NCBI GenBank assembly: GCA_024434165.1
Contig: QMIW01000034.1
Span: forward strand, 27,474 to 91,473
Source: Chloroflexota bacterium
GTDB lineage: Bacteria > Chloroflexota > Anaerolineae > Anaerolineales > Villigracilaceae
Direction of reading: 5' to 3'
Length of the DNA stretch: 64,000 bases
Position 1 is the first letter of the stretch, and each line of letters starts with the position of its first letter. The translations under genes and the position numbers were made by a program. This document shows positions 6,527-14,920 of this stretch, piece by piece. Below the pieces are notes generated by a model. It was not told the DNA's origin. It searched no databases and was given only the letters and a program-made list of their open reading frames with translations.

Positions 6527-8560
6527 TTAGTAAATGTCGTGCACCGTGTTGTACACGTTGAACTTGCCGGTGGGGGTGACCAAGTCCTTGATGCGGGTGA
6601 TCTCTTCCAGCGTTTCATCGTTGTAGATGACGATCTCACCGGTCTTGCCGGGCTGGTCGGCGCTGCCCCAAATGCTGACCCAGACCTCGGTGCCGTCTTC
6701 GTTGTACTCAAAGTGAACGGCACGGCCGTAATCGGCGGCTTCCCAGCATTTGTAGGTTTTGGTCGGGTCTTCCTTGGCAATGACGCAGATGGTGCGCTGG
6801 AGTTTTTCGTCTGAGTTCAGCACGAAGTCAACCCAGATCCATTTGCTCTTCGGGTGCGTTTTGATGAAGAGGCTGCCCGCGCCGGGGAGTTCGATGTTGC
6901 GAACGACTTTCCACGCGCTGTCGGGGTGACCTTCGGGGTCGGTGCCGATGGCGATCATCGAGTTGGCGCTCAGGTGTGGTGTGCTCCACACGGGACCGAA
7001 TTCGGGATCAATCCAGTTCGCGCCGCGTCCGGGATGCGGGACATCGGGCGTGTCCACCAGGGCAATCAACGCCTCGTTTTCGGCATCCACCACTGCGATC
7101 TTGTTGGATTTGTTCGCCGCCACGAGGAAGTAACGTTTGGTGGCATCCCAGCCGCCGTCATGCAGGTACAGGGCGGAGCTAATCATCTTGATGGTCGGGT
7201 TCATCGGGTCGGTGTAATTGACCAGCCACACCTGCCCGGTCTCCTTCACGTTAACGATCCATTCCGGCTCGAATTCGGAGGCGACGATTGCCGCCACGCG
7301 CGGATCGCCGACATAGGTGTTGGTGTCCGCTGTGTAACCGCGCACGCTGACCACTTTGAAGGGTTCGAGAGTCTGACCGTCGAGAATGGTGAAGTGCGAG
7401 GGCCAGTAACAGCCGACGATGGCATATTTATCGGTGAAGTCACCCAGTTCGCCTTCGTATTTGCTCACTTCCACCGAGCGGGCGTCGTAACAGGTTTGCA
7501 CTTCGGCGACTTTGGCGGGGGTTTCCATCCACAGATCCACCAGGGCGAGTTTGCCGTCGCGTCCGATCACATAAACGTACCGCCCCGTCGCGGAGAAACG
7601 CGAGATATGCACCGCGTAGCCGGTATCCACCTTGGCGACGACCTCGTAGGTATCGCCATCAATGATGGCGACCTGTCCCGCATCGCGCAGGGTGACGGAG
7701 AAGAAGTTCTCCCAATTGCGTGTGGTTTGCGGCTCGGTGGGACGGTCTTCCGGTTCCACGAACACTTTCCACGTGGCTTTCATTTGTTCGAGCGACATCT
7801 CCGGCGGAGCAGGCGGTTCGTTTTGCAGGTACTTCGCCATGATATCGGTCTGTTCCTGCGTGAAGAAGCCCTGCTTGCCCCAATCGGGCATGCCCTTGGG
7901 GGTGCCGTTGAAAATGATCGAAGAGAGTGCCAACGTTCCCTTTTGCAGGGTCAGGTCCGGGGTCAGGGCGGGACCCGTGGCGCCGTTTCGCATGGTTCCA
8001 TGGCAGCCCGCGCAGCGTTCAAAGAAGGTCTGCTTTGCCCAAGCGAAGTCTTCTTCGCTGAGGGAAATGTCCGCAGTGGAGGTATCCACGCTCACTTCGG
8101 CATCCGCCATGATGGACTCGCCGCCGGGCAGGGTGGAGAGGTAACCAACGATCATGTTGATTTCATCTTCTGTGAGCGTTTCCGTGAGGGTGGCGGGCAT
8201 CAAACCAGGCTGGCACATGCCAGTGGGACAGTTTTGCGCGATGAACGCCTCCGGATCAACGACTGATTCGAAGATGTATTCCTGGGCGGTTTTTGCCTTC
8301 CCCGTATAGGCGCTGTCCACCAAGTGGGTTTCCGCGACTGTGGAAATGCTGGAAAGGTCGGGACCGATCGTCCCAACCGCACCGGGGATTCCTGGCACGG
8401 CATGGCACGCGCCACAACCGCCCTTGGTGAAGGCATCCACCACTGCTTGCGGTTCCAGTGTAACCTGCTCCACTTCGAGCGGCTCTGCCGCAGGGGCACA
8501 TGCCCACAATAGCATAATCAAGCCCCAAAATAACAGGGCTAAGCTAAACTTATTTCTCAT
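6527..8560 (-). CDS. nirS: Cytochrome cd1 nitrite reductase with an extra cytochrome c domain, lipoprotein
   Basis: Reduces nitrite to nitric oxide in denitrification; 677 residues, exported and probably anchored outside the membrane through Cys21 (LLWACAP lipobox). Two c-type haem domains come first, CGACH (49-53) and CAGCH (183-187), then the eight-bladed d1 propeller. The d1 proximal ligand is His318 in YAVHISR. His467 in YLHDGGWD and the HPGRGANW...STPHL segment (about 509-529) match the active-site histidine region. The ATG at 8560 is chosen because AAGAAAGG precedes it and a signal peptide follows. The usual enzyme has one c domain; here a NirC-like cytochrome appears to be fused at the N-terminus. 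No d1-haem biosynthesis genes are in the window. A CRP/FNR-like site lies upstream. Confidence 0.95.
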   Translation of the reverse strand: MRNKFSLALLFWGLIMLLWACAPAAEPLEVEQVTLEPQAVVDAFTKGGCGACHAVPGIPGAVGTIGPDLSSISTVAETHLVDSAYTGKAKTAQEYIFESVVDPEAFIAQNCPTGMCQPGLMPATLTETLTEDEINMIVGYLSTLPGGESIMADAEVSVDTSTADISLSEEDFAWAKQTFFERCAGCHGTMRNGATGPALTPDLTLQKGTLALSSIIFNGTPKGMPDWGKQGFFTQEQTDIMAKYLQNEPPAPPEMSLEQMKATWKVFVEPEDRPTEPQTTRNWENFFSVTLRDAGQVAIIDGDTYEVVAKVDTGYAVHISRFSATGRYVYVIGRDGKLALVDLWMETPAKVAEVQTCYDARSVEVSKYEGELGDFTDKYAIVGCYWPSHFTILDGQTLEPFKVVSVRGYTADTNTYVGDPRVAAIVASEFEPEWIVNVKETGQVWLVNYTDPMNPTIKMISSALYLHDGGWDATKRYFLVAANKSNKIAVVDAENEALIALVDTPDVPHPGRGANWIDPEFGPVWSTPHLSANSMIAIGTDPEGHPDSAWKVVRNIELPGAGSLFIKTHPKSKWIWVDFVLNSDEKLQRTICVIAKEDPTKTYKCWEAADYGRAVHFEYNEDGTEVWVSIWGSADQPGKTGEIVIYNDETLEEITRIKDLVTPTGKFNVYNTVHDIY

Positions 8561-8590
8561 AAAAAAACCTTTCTTGTGATGTTTCGCGCA

Positions 8591-8633
8591 AATATACAAA
8601 AGAAACGGGGTTATCTCCGTGATAAAAGTCACA
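8591..8633 (-). promoter_or_regulatory. nirS promoter with a CRP/FNR-family activator site
   Basis: The palindrome CGTGA-TAAAAG-TCACA is at 8618-8633 (GTGA-N6-TCAC core at 8619-8632). A -10 like TATATT lies at 8596-8591 on the minus strand. If transcription starts near 8584, the palindrome is centred at about -41.5, the standard class II position for CRP/FNR-type activators. Which regulator binds is not known. Confidence 0.6.
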
Positions 8634-8737
8634 TGCAATTTTGAAAACTGGTGATGTGCAACATGTGCAAGTGGAATGAAACACGAACACATCCCCGTGC
8701 CGATTTCTCTCACTCCATGGGGCGGGTGGCAAACGTA

Positions 8738-8778
8738 TTGCGAAACGGTTTGGAATATGCTACACTGACAATTAAGTT
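8738..8778 (+). promoter_or_regulatory. Promoter of the tungstate-type regulator with an overlapping operator half-site
   Basis: TTGCGA (8738-8743), a 17-base spacer and TACACT (8761-8766) predict a start near 8773. CAATTAAGTT at 8769-8778 covers that start and is identical to the left part of the palindrome in front of tupA (9797-9806), which suggests autoregulation. Confidence 0.65.
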
Positions 8779-8793
8779 TTTCTTTATTCGATA

Positions 8794-9768
8794 ATGAAAA
8801 CCGTCACCCCGGTCAACTCGTTCGATAAGATCAAACTGCTGGCGGATTCGCGCCGCATGGATATTTTGCGCCTGCTGATGGCTTCCCCCGCCACACTCAC
8901 GCTTCTCGCGCGGACCTTGAAGCAGTCCCCCGCCTGGGTGCGTCACCACATCCTTGCGCTTGAGTCTGCCGGTCTGGTCGAGATGAGTGAAACGCGTCGA
9001 ACCGGCAAGGTGACGGAAAAGTTCTACCACGCCAAAGGAGACGCCTTCCTTTTGCAGGAAATCATTCTGCCGAAGAGCAGGCACCCTTCGGTCATCTTCT
9101 CCGGCAGCCACGATCTTGCCCTCGAAGAAATCGCAGACCGCCTCGCCAAACACCTCAACCTGCTCAGCCTGCCCGTCGGCTCGCTGGATGGATTGGTGAA
9201 CCTGCGGCAGGGATTGTGCCAGATCAGCGGCTCGCACCTCCTCGATGAAAACGGCGAATACAACACCCCCTTCGTTAAACATTTCTTCCCCGACCGCAAG
9301 GTGGAAATCGTCACTCTCGCACACCGCACGCAGGGTCTCATCCTGGCGGCGGGAAATAAAAAGGGGATAAAAAAACTCGCGGACCTGGCGCGTTCCGAGG
9401 TCCGCTTTGTGAACCGCAACCCCGGCTCGGGCACGCGCCTCTGGCTGGATGCGGAACTCCGCAGGCAAAACATCCCCGCAGGGCACATCAATGGGTATGA
9501 CAAATCGGTAAAGACCCACAGCGAAGCCGCCGCCCTGATCGAGACCGGCAAAGCGGATGCCTCGCTTGGTCTGCAAGCCGCCGCGCACCGGCACGGGTTG
9601 GATTTCATTCCGCTGTTCGAGGAACGCTACGACCTCGTCCTGCCGCGCGAGCAGGAGAAGATTCTCAACCCGCTGTTGGATTTCATCCAGAGCGCGGATT
9701 TCCGCGTCATGCTTGGGTCGCTGACCGGCTATAACGCCCGTCACAGCGGCGAACAGGTGGGCTTGTAG
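8794..9768 (+). CDS. HTH regulator with a periplasmic-binding-like sensor domain (tungstate/molybdate type)
   Basis: A 324-residue one-component regulator. Residues about 12-95 form an ArsR-like winged helix (DSRRMDILRLLMASPATLTLLARTLKQSP). The rest is a PBP-like domain of the kind found fused to HTH modules next to molybdate/tungstate transporters (VNRNPGSGTRLWLDAEL is the hallmark segment, near residue 210). It is inferred to sense tungstate or molybdate and control tupABC, which follows on the same strand. The CAATTAAG motif repeats at its own promoter and, as a full palindrome, before tupA. The exact oxyanion cannot be read from the sequence. Confidence 0.8.
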   Translation: MKTVTPVNSFDKIKLLADSRRMDILRLLMASPATLTLLARTLKQSPAWVRHHILALESAGLVEMSETRRTGKVTEKFYHAKGDAFLLQEIILPKSRHPSVIFSGSHDLALEEIADRLAKHLNLLSLPVGSLDGLVNLRQGLCQISGSHLLDENGEYNTPFVKHFFPDRKVEIVTLAHRTQGLILAAGNKKGIKKLADLARSEVRFVNRNPGSGTRLWLDAELRRQNIPAGHINGYDKSVKTHSEAAALIETGKADASLGLQAAAHRHGLDFIPLFEERYDLVLPREQEKILNPLLDFIQSADFRVMLGSLTGYNARHSGEQVGL

Positions 9769-9795
9769 TTCCGCATAATTTATTTTTTGTGTCTT

Positions 9796-9819
9796 TCAAT
9801 TAAGTTAAAACTTAATTGA
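9796..9819 (+). promoter_or_regulatory. Probable operator in front of tupA
   Basis: A perfect 9 bp inverted repeat TCAATTAAG-TTAAAA-CTTAATTGA, 29 bases before tupA. One half recurs at the regulator promoter (8769-8778). The symmetry and the shared half-site fit a dimeric winged-helix regulator. Confidence 0.65.
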
Positions 9820-9848
9820 GATAAAAAATTCATTTTAAGAATAAACTC

Positions 9849-10736
9849 ATGAAGCAAATAAAACACAATCTCCCGTTATCGCTTCTGTTGCCAGCAGCCC
9901 TGGCGTTAGCCGCCTGCGGGTTGCCCGCCCCCACAGAGGCTGCTGTTGCCAAAGCGCCTGAGAGCCCAACCATCCTCCTAGCCACCACCACCTCCACGCA
10001 GGATTCCGGTTTGCTCGATGTGCTCGTCCCCATGTTCGAGGAACAGAGCGGCTATACGGTGCAGACCATCGCCGTCGGTTCGGGCGAAGCGATGAAGATG
10101 GGCGAAGAAGGCAATGCGGATGTCCTGCTCGTCCATGCGCCCGCCTCTGAGAAAGATTTCATGGCGGCTGGCAACGGCACAGACCGCTTCCTCGTCATGC
10201 ACAACGACTTCATCATCGTCGGTCCCGCCGCTGATCCGGCTGGCATCAAAGGCATGACCTCCGCGGCGGATGCGTTCAAAGCCATCTTTGAAGCAGGCGC
10301 TCCGTTTATCACCCGCGGCGACGACTCCGGCACGCATAAAAAGGAACTGGCGCTCTGGAAAGCCGCCGAACTCGACCCTGCCGGTCAGGCATGGTACATT
10401 GAGACCGGTCAGGGTATGGGCGCTTCCATGACCGTCGCCTCGGAAAAGGAAGCCTGCATCCTCACCGACCGCGCCACCTATCTCGCCAACAAGGATAACT
10501 ATCAACTCGAAATTTTGGTGGAAGGCGATACGAACTTGTTGAATGTGTATCACGTCATCACGGTCAACCCTGAAAAATGGCCCGATGTCAACTACGAAGG
10601 CGCGCTCGCCTTCGCCAACTTCATGATTGACCCCGAGACGCAGAAAGTCATCGGCAAATACGGCAAAGATAAATTCGGTCAGCCGCTCTTCTTCCCCGAT
10701 GCCGATAAGACCGACGCCGATCTCGGCTTGGATTAG
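9849..10736 (+). CDS. tupA: Tungstate ABC transporter substrate-binding lipoprotein
   Basis: Captures tungstate outside the cell for TupBC; 295 residues. It has an N-terminal lipoprotein signal (ALAACG, Cys23) and the TupA signature TTTSTQDSGLLDVLVP. Typical downstream blocks follow: EGNADVLLVHAP, MHNDFIIVGP, TRGDDSGTHKKE and TDRATY. The family is close to molybdate and phosphate binders, but the TTSTQDSGLLD block is specific to TupA/WtpA-like tungstate binders. It is the first gene of a three-gene transporter operon. Confidence 0.92.
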   Translation: MKQIKHNLPLSLLLPAALALAACGLPAPTEAAVAKAPESPTILLATTTSTQDSGLLDVLVPMFEEQSGYTVQTIAVGSGEAMKMGEEGNADVLLVHAPASEKDFMAAGNGTDRFLVMHNDFIIVGPAADPAGIKGMTSAADAFKAIFEAGAPFITRGDDSGTHKKELALWKAAELDPAGQAWYIETGQGMGASMTVASEKEACILTDRATYLANKDNYQLEILVEGDTNLLNVYHVITVNPEKWPDVNYEGALAFANFMIDPETQKVIGKYGKDKFGQPLFFPDADKTDADLGLD

Positions 10737-10748
10737 AACCATTTTGCC

Positions 10749-10773
10749 GGGGCGGGGTCATCCCGCCCCTTTT
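10749..10773 (+). terminator. Intercistronic hairpin with short T-run between tupA and tupB
   Basis: GGGGCGGG (10749-10756) pairs with CCCGCCCC (10762-10769) and TTTT follows, eight bases after the stem. It ends just before the tupB start (10777). It is likely a leaky terminator or an RNA-end stabiliser that gives more binding protein than permease. Confidence 0.7.
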
Positions 10774-10776
10774 CAC

Positions 10777-11424
10777 ATGACGCTGGAAATCTTCCAAATC
10801 ACCGTCCTTTCCCTGCAAATCTCAGCCCTGGCAACCGGCTTGAGTTTGGTCATTGGGCTGCCGTTCGGCACACTGCTTGCACTGGGCAGGTTCCCCGGGC
10901 GCTCGTTCTTATTGAGCGTCGTCAACACCGGCATGGGACTGCCGCCCGTCGTTGTCGGCTTGTTCGTGGCGATGATGCTGTGGCGTTCCGGTCCGTTGGG
11001 GGATTTGCGGCTGATCTACACCCCCGCCGCCATCGTCATTGCGCAGGTGGTGATTTCCTTCCCCGTGGTCACCGGTCTCACCGCCGCCGCGCTTCAAGCC
11101 CTGGACCCGAGACTGCGCCTGCAACTCTACGGCTTGGGAGCAACCCGAATGCAGATGATTTGGATGCTGTGGCGCGAGGCGCGCCTGCCCCTGCTGGCGG
11201 CGTTGATGGCGGGCTTCGGCTCGGTCATCTCAGAGGTGGGCGCATCCATGATGGTGGGAGGCAACATCCGCCACCAGACGCGCGTGCTGACGACCGCCAT
11301 CGTCCTCGAAACCAGCAAGGGGCAATTCGATAACGCCATTGGGCTTGCCATCCTGCTGCTTGCCATCACCTTCCTTGTCAACTGGGCGCTGACGTGGATT
11401 CAGCAAAGGGGCGCGCGCAAATGA
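10777..11424 (+). CDS. tupB: Tungstate ABC transporter permease
   Basis: A 215-residue inner-membrane permease with about five hydrophobic segments and the ABC permease EAA-like loop (LYGLGATRMQMIWMLWREARLPLL). The conserved TupB block GSVISEVGASMMVGGNIRHQTRVLTTAIVLETSKG follows, running from about residue 145. The ATG at 10777 was chosen because the protein starts with the first membrane helix; the upstream extension only translates the tupA end and a hairpin. Its stop overlaps the tupC start in ATGA. Confidence 0.9.
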   Translation: MTLEIFQITVLSLQISALATGLSLVIGLPFGTLLALGRFPGRSFLLSVVNTGMGLPPVVVGLFVAMMLWRSGPLGDLRLIYTPAAIVIAQVVISFPVVTGLTAAALQALDPRLRLQLYGLGATRMQMIWMLWREARLPLLAALMAGFGSVISEVGASMMVGGNIRHQTRVLTTAIVLETSKGQFDNAIGLAILLLAITFLVNWALTWIQQRGARK

Positions 11425-12155
11425 AGCCGCTGGTCGAGATCCGCGACCTGCTGGTGAGACGCGGCGAACACCCCGCTTTACTGCTTGAGCGTCTGACGAT
11501 CCAACACGGCGAGGTGCTGGCGGTCGTCGGACCGAACGGCGCGGGCAAAAGCACCCTGCTGTTGACGCTGGCTCGTCTGCTCAAGCCTGAGCGTGGAGAA
11601 ATTCAATTCAACGGTCAACAGGCGCGGGCGGAGTCGGATGCGGTCTATCGCCGCCGCATCGCGCTCGTGATGCAGGATCCGCTTTTGTTCGATATGTCCG
11701 TCTTCGACAACGTCGCAGCCGGTTTGAGGTTTCGGGGAATGTCAAAAAATGAAGTGCAGAGCAAAGTCCCGCTCTGGCTGGAAAGGCTGGGCGTGGGGCA
11801 TCTTGCAAAGCGCAAGGCAGACCAACTCTCCGGCGGGGAGGCGCAGCGCGTCAGCCTGGCGCGGGCGCTGGCGCTCGAACCGCAGCTGCTCCTGCTCGAT
11901 GAACCGTTCTCCGCGCTCGACCCGCCTACCCGCAGCAGCCTGCTCGAAGACCTGGGTGCGCTGCTGAAGGAGACCGGCACCACCACCGTTTTTGTGACGC
12001 ACGACCTGCCCGAAGCCGCGCAACTCGCGGGGCGCATCGCGGTCATCATCGGCAGTCGTCTGCATCAGATTGGCAAACCGGAAGAGGTCTTCGCTTCCCC
12101 CGCCGATAATGATGTGGCGCGGTTCGTGAATTATAGGAGGGGTGGACGGCGGTAA
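11421..12155 (+). CDS. tupC: Tungstate ABC transporter ATP-binding protein
   Basis: A 244-residue ATPase energising TupAB. Walker A is GPNGAGKST, the signature is LSGGEAQR, Walker B is LLLLDEP, and the switch His is in FVTHDL. The ATG at 11421 overlaps the tupB stop (ATGA), indicating translational coupling; a GTG further upstream is less likely. It is shorter than molybdate ModC because the C-terminal oxyanion-binding (MOP) domain is missing, as is usual for TupC. Confidence 0.92.
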   Translation: MKPLVEIRDLLVRRGEHPALLLERLTIQHGEVLAVVGPNGAGKSTLLLTLARLLKPERGEIQFNGQQARAESDAVYRRRIALVMQDPLLFDMSVFDNVAAGLRFRGMSKNEVQSKVPLWLERLGVGHLAKRKADQLSGGEAQRVSLARALALEPQLLLLDEPFSALDPPTRSSLLEDLGALLKETGTTTVFVTHDLPEAAQLAGRIAVIIGSRLHQIGKPEEVFASPADNDVARFVNYRRGGRR

Positions 12156-12225
12156 ATGATATGGAGCGGGATGCCTCCGCTTCACAAGCCGCCGCGACCA
12201 GGCACTCTCCCAATTTAACGGCATA

Positions 12226-12245
12226 CACCGCGTTCGCACGCGGTG
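12226..12245. terminator. Hairpin between convergent tupC and a small gene
   Basis: CACCGCG-TTCGCA-CGCGGTG forms a compact hairpin in the 150 bp gap between the stops of two convergent genes. There is no T-run. It may end transcripts from either side. Confidence 0.4.
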
Positions 12246-12308
12246 CAGCCAATAGACCAACTCAGAGGGAGGAGAGAGAGTTTGGAGGAGCAACTTGCGG
12301 TTGCTCGA

Positions 12309-12527
12309 TTACACCATATCCATGTCAGGGTTCGTGCCGCACAGGGCGCAAGCCGGCTTATCCGTCAGGTTACATTCGAGCGAATGGGAACAGCGGCGCG
12401 CAGTCACTCGTGGAGGCTGGTCCGGCAGATGCTCGGCAGGATAAACCACCTCGGTTTCGATGGCGATTTCCTGCCCCAGAAGTTCGCAGTATTTCACTTT
12501 CTCAACCTGCCAAACTTTCTTCGTCAT
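12309..12527 (-). CDS. Small Cys-rich conserved protein
   Basis: A 72-residue protein beginning MTKKVWQVEKVKYCELLGQE. A strong ribosome site (GGGAGG, five bases before the ATG at 12527) decides the start. It has four cysteines, one near the N-terminus and three in CSHSLECNLTDKPACALCG at the C-terminus, suggesting a metal site. The coding frame and clean start support a real gene. I do not recognise a named family and give no function. Confidence 0.6.
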   Translation of the reverse strand: MTKKVWQVEKVKYCELLGQEIAIETEVVYPAEHLPDQPPRVTARRCSHSLECNLTDKPACALCGTNPDMDMV

Positions 12528-12662
12528 GTCTGCCTCCCGCCGCAATCCAGCGGCACTTTCTGACTCTGACGCTCCAAAGTGTACGGGAAAAACGCCTGCC
12601 ACACCAGTGACAGGCGTCATAAACCCGCATGACGAACCGCCTATTTAGGATGTGATAAGTCT

Positions 12663-13892
12663 TTATTTTCTTGCAAAGATGTAAAGACTTCCGTTATCGC
12701 TGGCAAGATAGACTTCCCCGGCTTCATCCTCGCCGAAGGATGTGATCGTCCCCCCCGCTTCAAACAGGACCCGGGACTGCCACTGACCATTTGAGCGAAT
12801 CAACCCCCAAATGATCCCCGAACAATAATCGCCATAGAGATAAACTCCGTTCCACTCCGGCATCGAGCCGCGATAGACGTACCCGCCCGTGACCGAACAC
12901 CCAAACTCGTGGCTGTATTCCGCTACAGGCAAGGTCAGGCTTGGGTCGGGATCGCCGTCGTACCCGCGCGAGCCTTCCATGATGCTCCAGCCGAAATTGA
13001 CGCCGCCCGGCGAGCCGGCTGGCAGGAGGTCAATTTCTTCCAGGGCGTTCTGCCCCACGTCGCCGATCCACAGGTCGCCGGTGGCTCTGTCGAACGAGAT
13101 GCGCCAGGGGTTGCGCAAGCCATACGCCCAGACTTCATTGCCGAAAGGGTTATCGGCTGGAATGGCATACGGGTCGCCGTTGTTTACGTCAATCCGCAGA
13201 ATCTTGCCGAGCAGGGAGCGGGTGTTCTGACCGTTCTTGAAGGGGTCCCCCGCCGCGCCGCCGTCGCCCAAGCCGAGGTAAAGATAGCCGTCCGGTCCAA
13301 AGACCACTGCCCCGCCGTTGTGATTTGGGAAAGGCTGGTCAACGATCAACAAGACCTTTTCGCTGTTCGGGTCGGCGGTATCCCCGTTCGCCTGGAAACG
13401 CGAGATGCGCGTGTGTCCGCCGCTGCCGGTGTAATTGACGTAGAAAAAGCCGTTCCGTTCGAAATCGGGATGAAACGCCAGACCCAGCAGCCCCATTTCA
13501 TTGCTCGTATCGTTCACGCGGTCGTCAATGTTGAGGAAGGGCTGCGGGAGGAGCGTACCGTCCTTGAAGATGCGAATCGCGCCGTATTTCTCGATGACGA
13601 ACAGCCTGCCCGAGCCGTCGCGCGCGGACTGTATGTCCACGGGGCGGGTGAGTCCGCTGGCGATGAGCCGCCATTCGTAATCATCGGGGTTGGGGAACTG
13701 ACTCGCGCCAACGGTGGGAGTCGCTGTCGGCGGCGGGGTGGCGGTATCCGGCGGAGGCGGGGATTCGGTCCGGGTCGCCGGAACAGCCGTCGGCGGAGAA
13801 GGAAGCGCAGCCGTCGGTGTGATCGTGTCCGAAAATCCCCCGCAGGCGAGAAGCGCCGGCAGGGTCAGAAAAATCAAAACCCGTTTCATCAT
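12663..13892 (-). CDS. PQQ-type sugar dehydrogenase-like (GSDH) lipoprotein
   Basis: A 409-residue exported beta-propeller of the glucose/sorbosone dehydrogenase family. It has a lipobox (PALLACGG), a Pro/Thr-rich linker to about residue 65, and then GSDH motifs: SGLTRPVDIQ, EMGLLGLAFHPDF, GDGGAAGDPFKNGQN, YGLRNPWRISFD and WIGDVGQNALEEIDLL. Family members oxidise aldoses with PQQ, but many environmental members have no proven substrate. It begins in an ATGA overlap with the DUF1232 gene, so the two are probably translated together. Confidence 0.85.
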   Translation of the reverse strand: MMKRVLIFLTLPALLACGGFSDTITPTAALPSPPTAVPATRTESPPPPDTATPPPTATPTVGASQFPNPDDYEWRLIASGLTRPVDIQSARDGSGRLFVIEKYGAIRIFKDGTLLPQPFLNIDDRVNDTSNEMGLLGLAFHPDFERNGFFYVNYTGSGGHTRISRFQANGDTADPNSEKVLLIVDQPFPNHNGGAVVFGPDGYLYLGLGDGGAAGDPFKNGQNTRSLLGKILRIDVNNGDPYAIPADNPFGNEVWAYGLRNPWRISFDRATGDLWIGDVGQNALEEIDLLPAGSPGGVNFGWSIMEGSRGYDGDPDPSLTLPVAEYSHEFGCSVTGGYVYRGSMPEWNGVYLYGDYCSGIIWGLIRSNGQWQSRVLFEAGGTITSFGEDEAGEVYLASDNGSLYIFARK

Positions 13893-14248
13893 TCCTTGAC
13901 TTCGGTGGTCTCGCCATCTATCACGTCGTCCTGCGAACCGCCCGGTTTGGTGTTGGCAGCCAGCGCCTTCATGTGCTCGGCAACCACCTCCGGCGGGCAG
14001 AGTTCGGTGAAAACATAGGAGCCCAGCCAGAGCAGAGCGGCGTCGTCCACCGCGCCGATGATGGGGAGCGACACCGCGTCAATGGGCGAGATCAAGTACA
14101 CGAGCGTGCCGATTGGAATCAGTTTGGCAAAGATATTTACGCGAGGATCGCCCATCAGCCGGAGGATGAGTTTGAGCTGGTTGAGGATGTTTCGCACCAC
14201 GCCGCCCTGCTGGGTGACGATGATCTCGGATGGTTTTTTCTCGGTCAT
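13889..14248 (-). CDS. DUF1232 (YkvA-like) membrane protein
   Basis: A 119-residue protein with the DUF1232 core LIPIGTLVYLISPIDAVSLPIIGAVDDAALL, a hydrophobic hairpin around a conserved SPID motif. GGAGATACTT before the ATG at 14248 decides the start. The stop overlaps the next gene in ATGA. Function of the family is not established. Confidence 0.82.
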   Translation of the reverse strand: MTEKKPSEIIVTQQGGVVRNILNQLKLILRLMGDPRVNIFAKLIPIGTLVYLISPIDAVSLPIIGAVDDAALLWLGSYVFTELCPPEVVAEHMKALAANTKPGGSQDDVIDGETTEVKE

Positions 14249-14475
14249 AAGTATCTCCTTCGATTTGGTCTGTTCATTATATTCGGAATTGCCTGTGGAA
14301 TAATTTCTCGCATCGAAAATTAAGGGAGGGGATTCACACATCCATATACGAAACCGGAGTAAACAGGGTGCATTTGCGCGCAGCGATGAATGTCACCCCT
14401 CAAATCCGACAATCGTTTGCAACTTCCGGCGGCGTTCCGCATCCAATCAACGACATCAAATTGGAGGATCTACTC

Positions 14476-14868
14476 ATGGAAATGATCATTGACTTCCCCG
14501 GCGGCTTGAAGGTGGACGCGCATTTTCGAGGGCACACGTTCAAGACCGACCAGCCGCCCGCCGATACCGCGCCGATGCCGTTCGAACTGTTCCTGGCTTC
14601 CATAGGCACCTGCGCCGGAATCTATGTGCTGGGCTTCTGCCGCCAGCGCAGTCTGCCCACGGAGGGCATCCGCATCGTTCAGCGCAACCACCCGAATCCG
14701 GCAACCGGGTTGATGGACCTGATCGAACTCGAAATCCAGGTCCCGCCCACCTTCCCCGAACAATATCACGCCGCGCTCGTGCGCTCCGCCGAGTTGTGCA
14801 AGGTGAAAAAGACGCTGGAAAACCCGCCCGCCTTCGATGTGAAGACGAAAGTGGTGGAAACCGCTTGA
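14476..14868 (+). CDS. OsmC/Ohr family protein
   Basis: A 130-residue OsmC-like protein. Two family cysteines are seen, in ASIGTCAGIYVLGF and in SAELCKVKKTLENPP, the spacing used by thiol peroxidases of this family. GGAGG eight bases before the ATG at 14476 decides the start; a longer frame upstream is rejected. A role in peroxide or other thiol-reactive chemistry is inferred from family only. It ends in a strong terminator. Confidence 0.85.
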   Translation: MEMIIDFPGGLKVDAHFRGHTFKTDQPPADTAPMPFELFLASIGTCAGIYVLGFCRQRSLPTEGIRIVQRNHPNPATGLMDLIELEIQVPPTFPEQYHAALVRSAELCKVKKTLENPPAFDVKTKVVETA

Positions 14869-14872
14869 GCAA

Positions 14873-14906
14873 ACGACGGTCATCTTGAAGATGACCGTCG
14901 TTTTTT
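14873..14906 (+). terminator. Intrinsic terminator of the osmC-like gene
   Basis: ACGACGGTCAT (14873-14883) pairs with ATGACCGTCGT (14891-14901) and is followed by six Ts. The loop TTGAAG (14885-14890) doubles as a possible -35 box for the next gene. Confidence 0.92.
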
Positions 14907-14914
14907 AGTACAAT
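14885..14914 (+). promoter_or_regulatory. Possible leaderless promoter of the NYN gene
   Basis: TTGAAG (14885-14890), an 18-base spacer and TACAAT (14909-14914), with the ATG only six bases further on. Transcription would start at or next to the ATG, and no ribosome site is present. Confidence 0.5.
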
Positions 14915-14920
14915 GACGTC

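Noticed and set aside
6854..8266. A 470-codon plus-strand open frame opposite nirS
   Set aside because: Antisense shadow of a high-GC gene; no ribosome site and a His/Gly-rich composition typical of shadows.
6527..8560. NirN or NirF (d1-haem maturation proteins) instead of NirS
   Set aside because: The d1 ligand His, both active-site His segments and c-type haem domains are all present, favouring a catalytic NirS.
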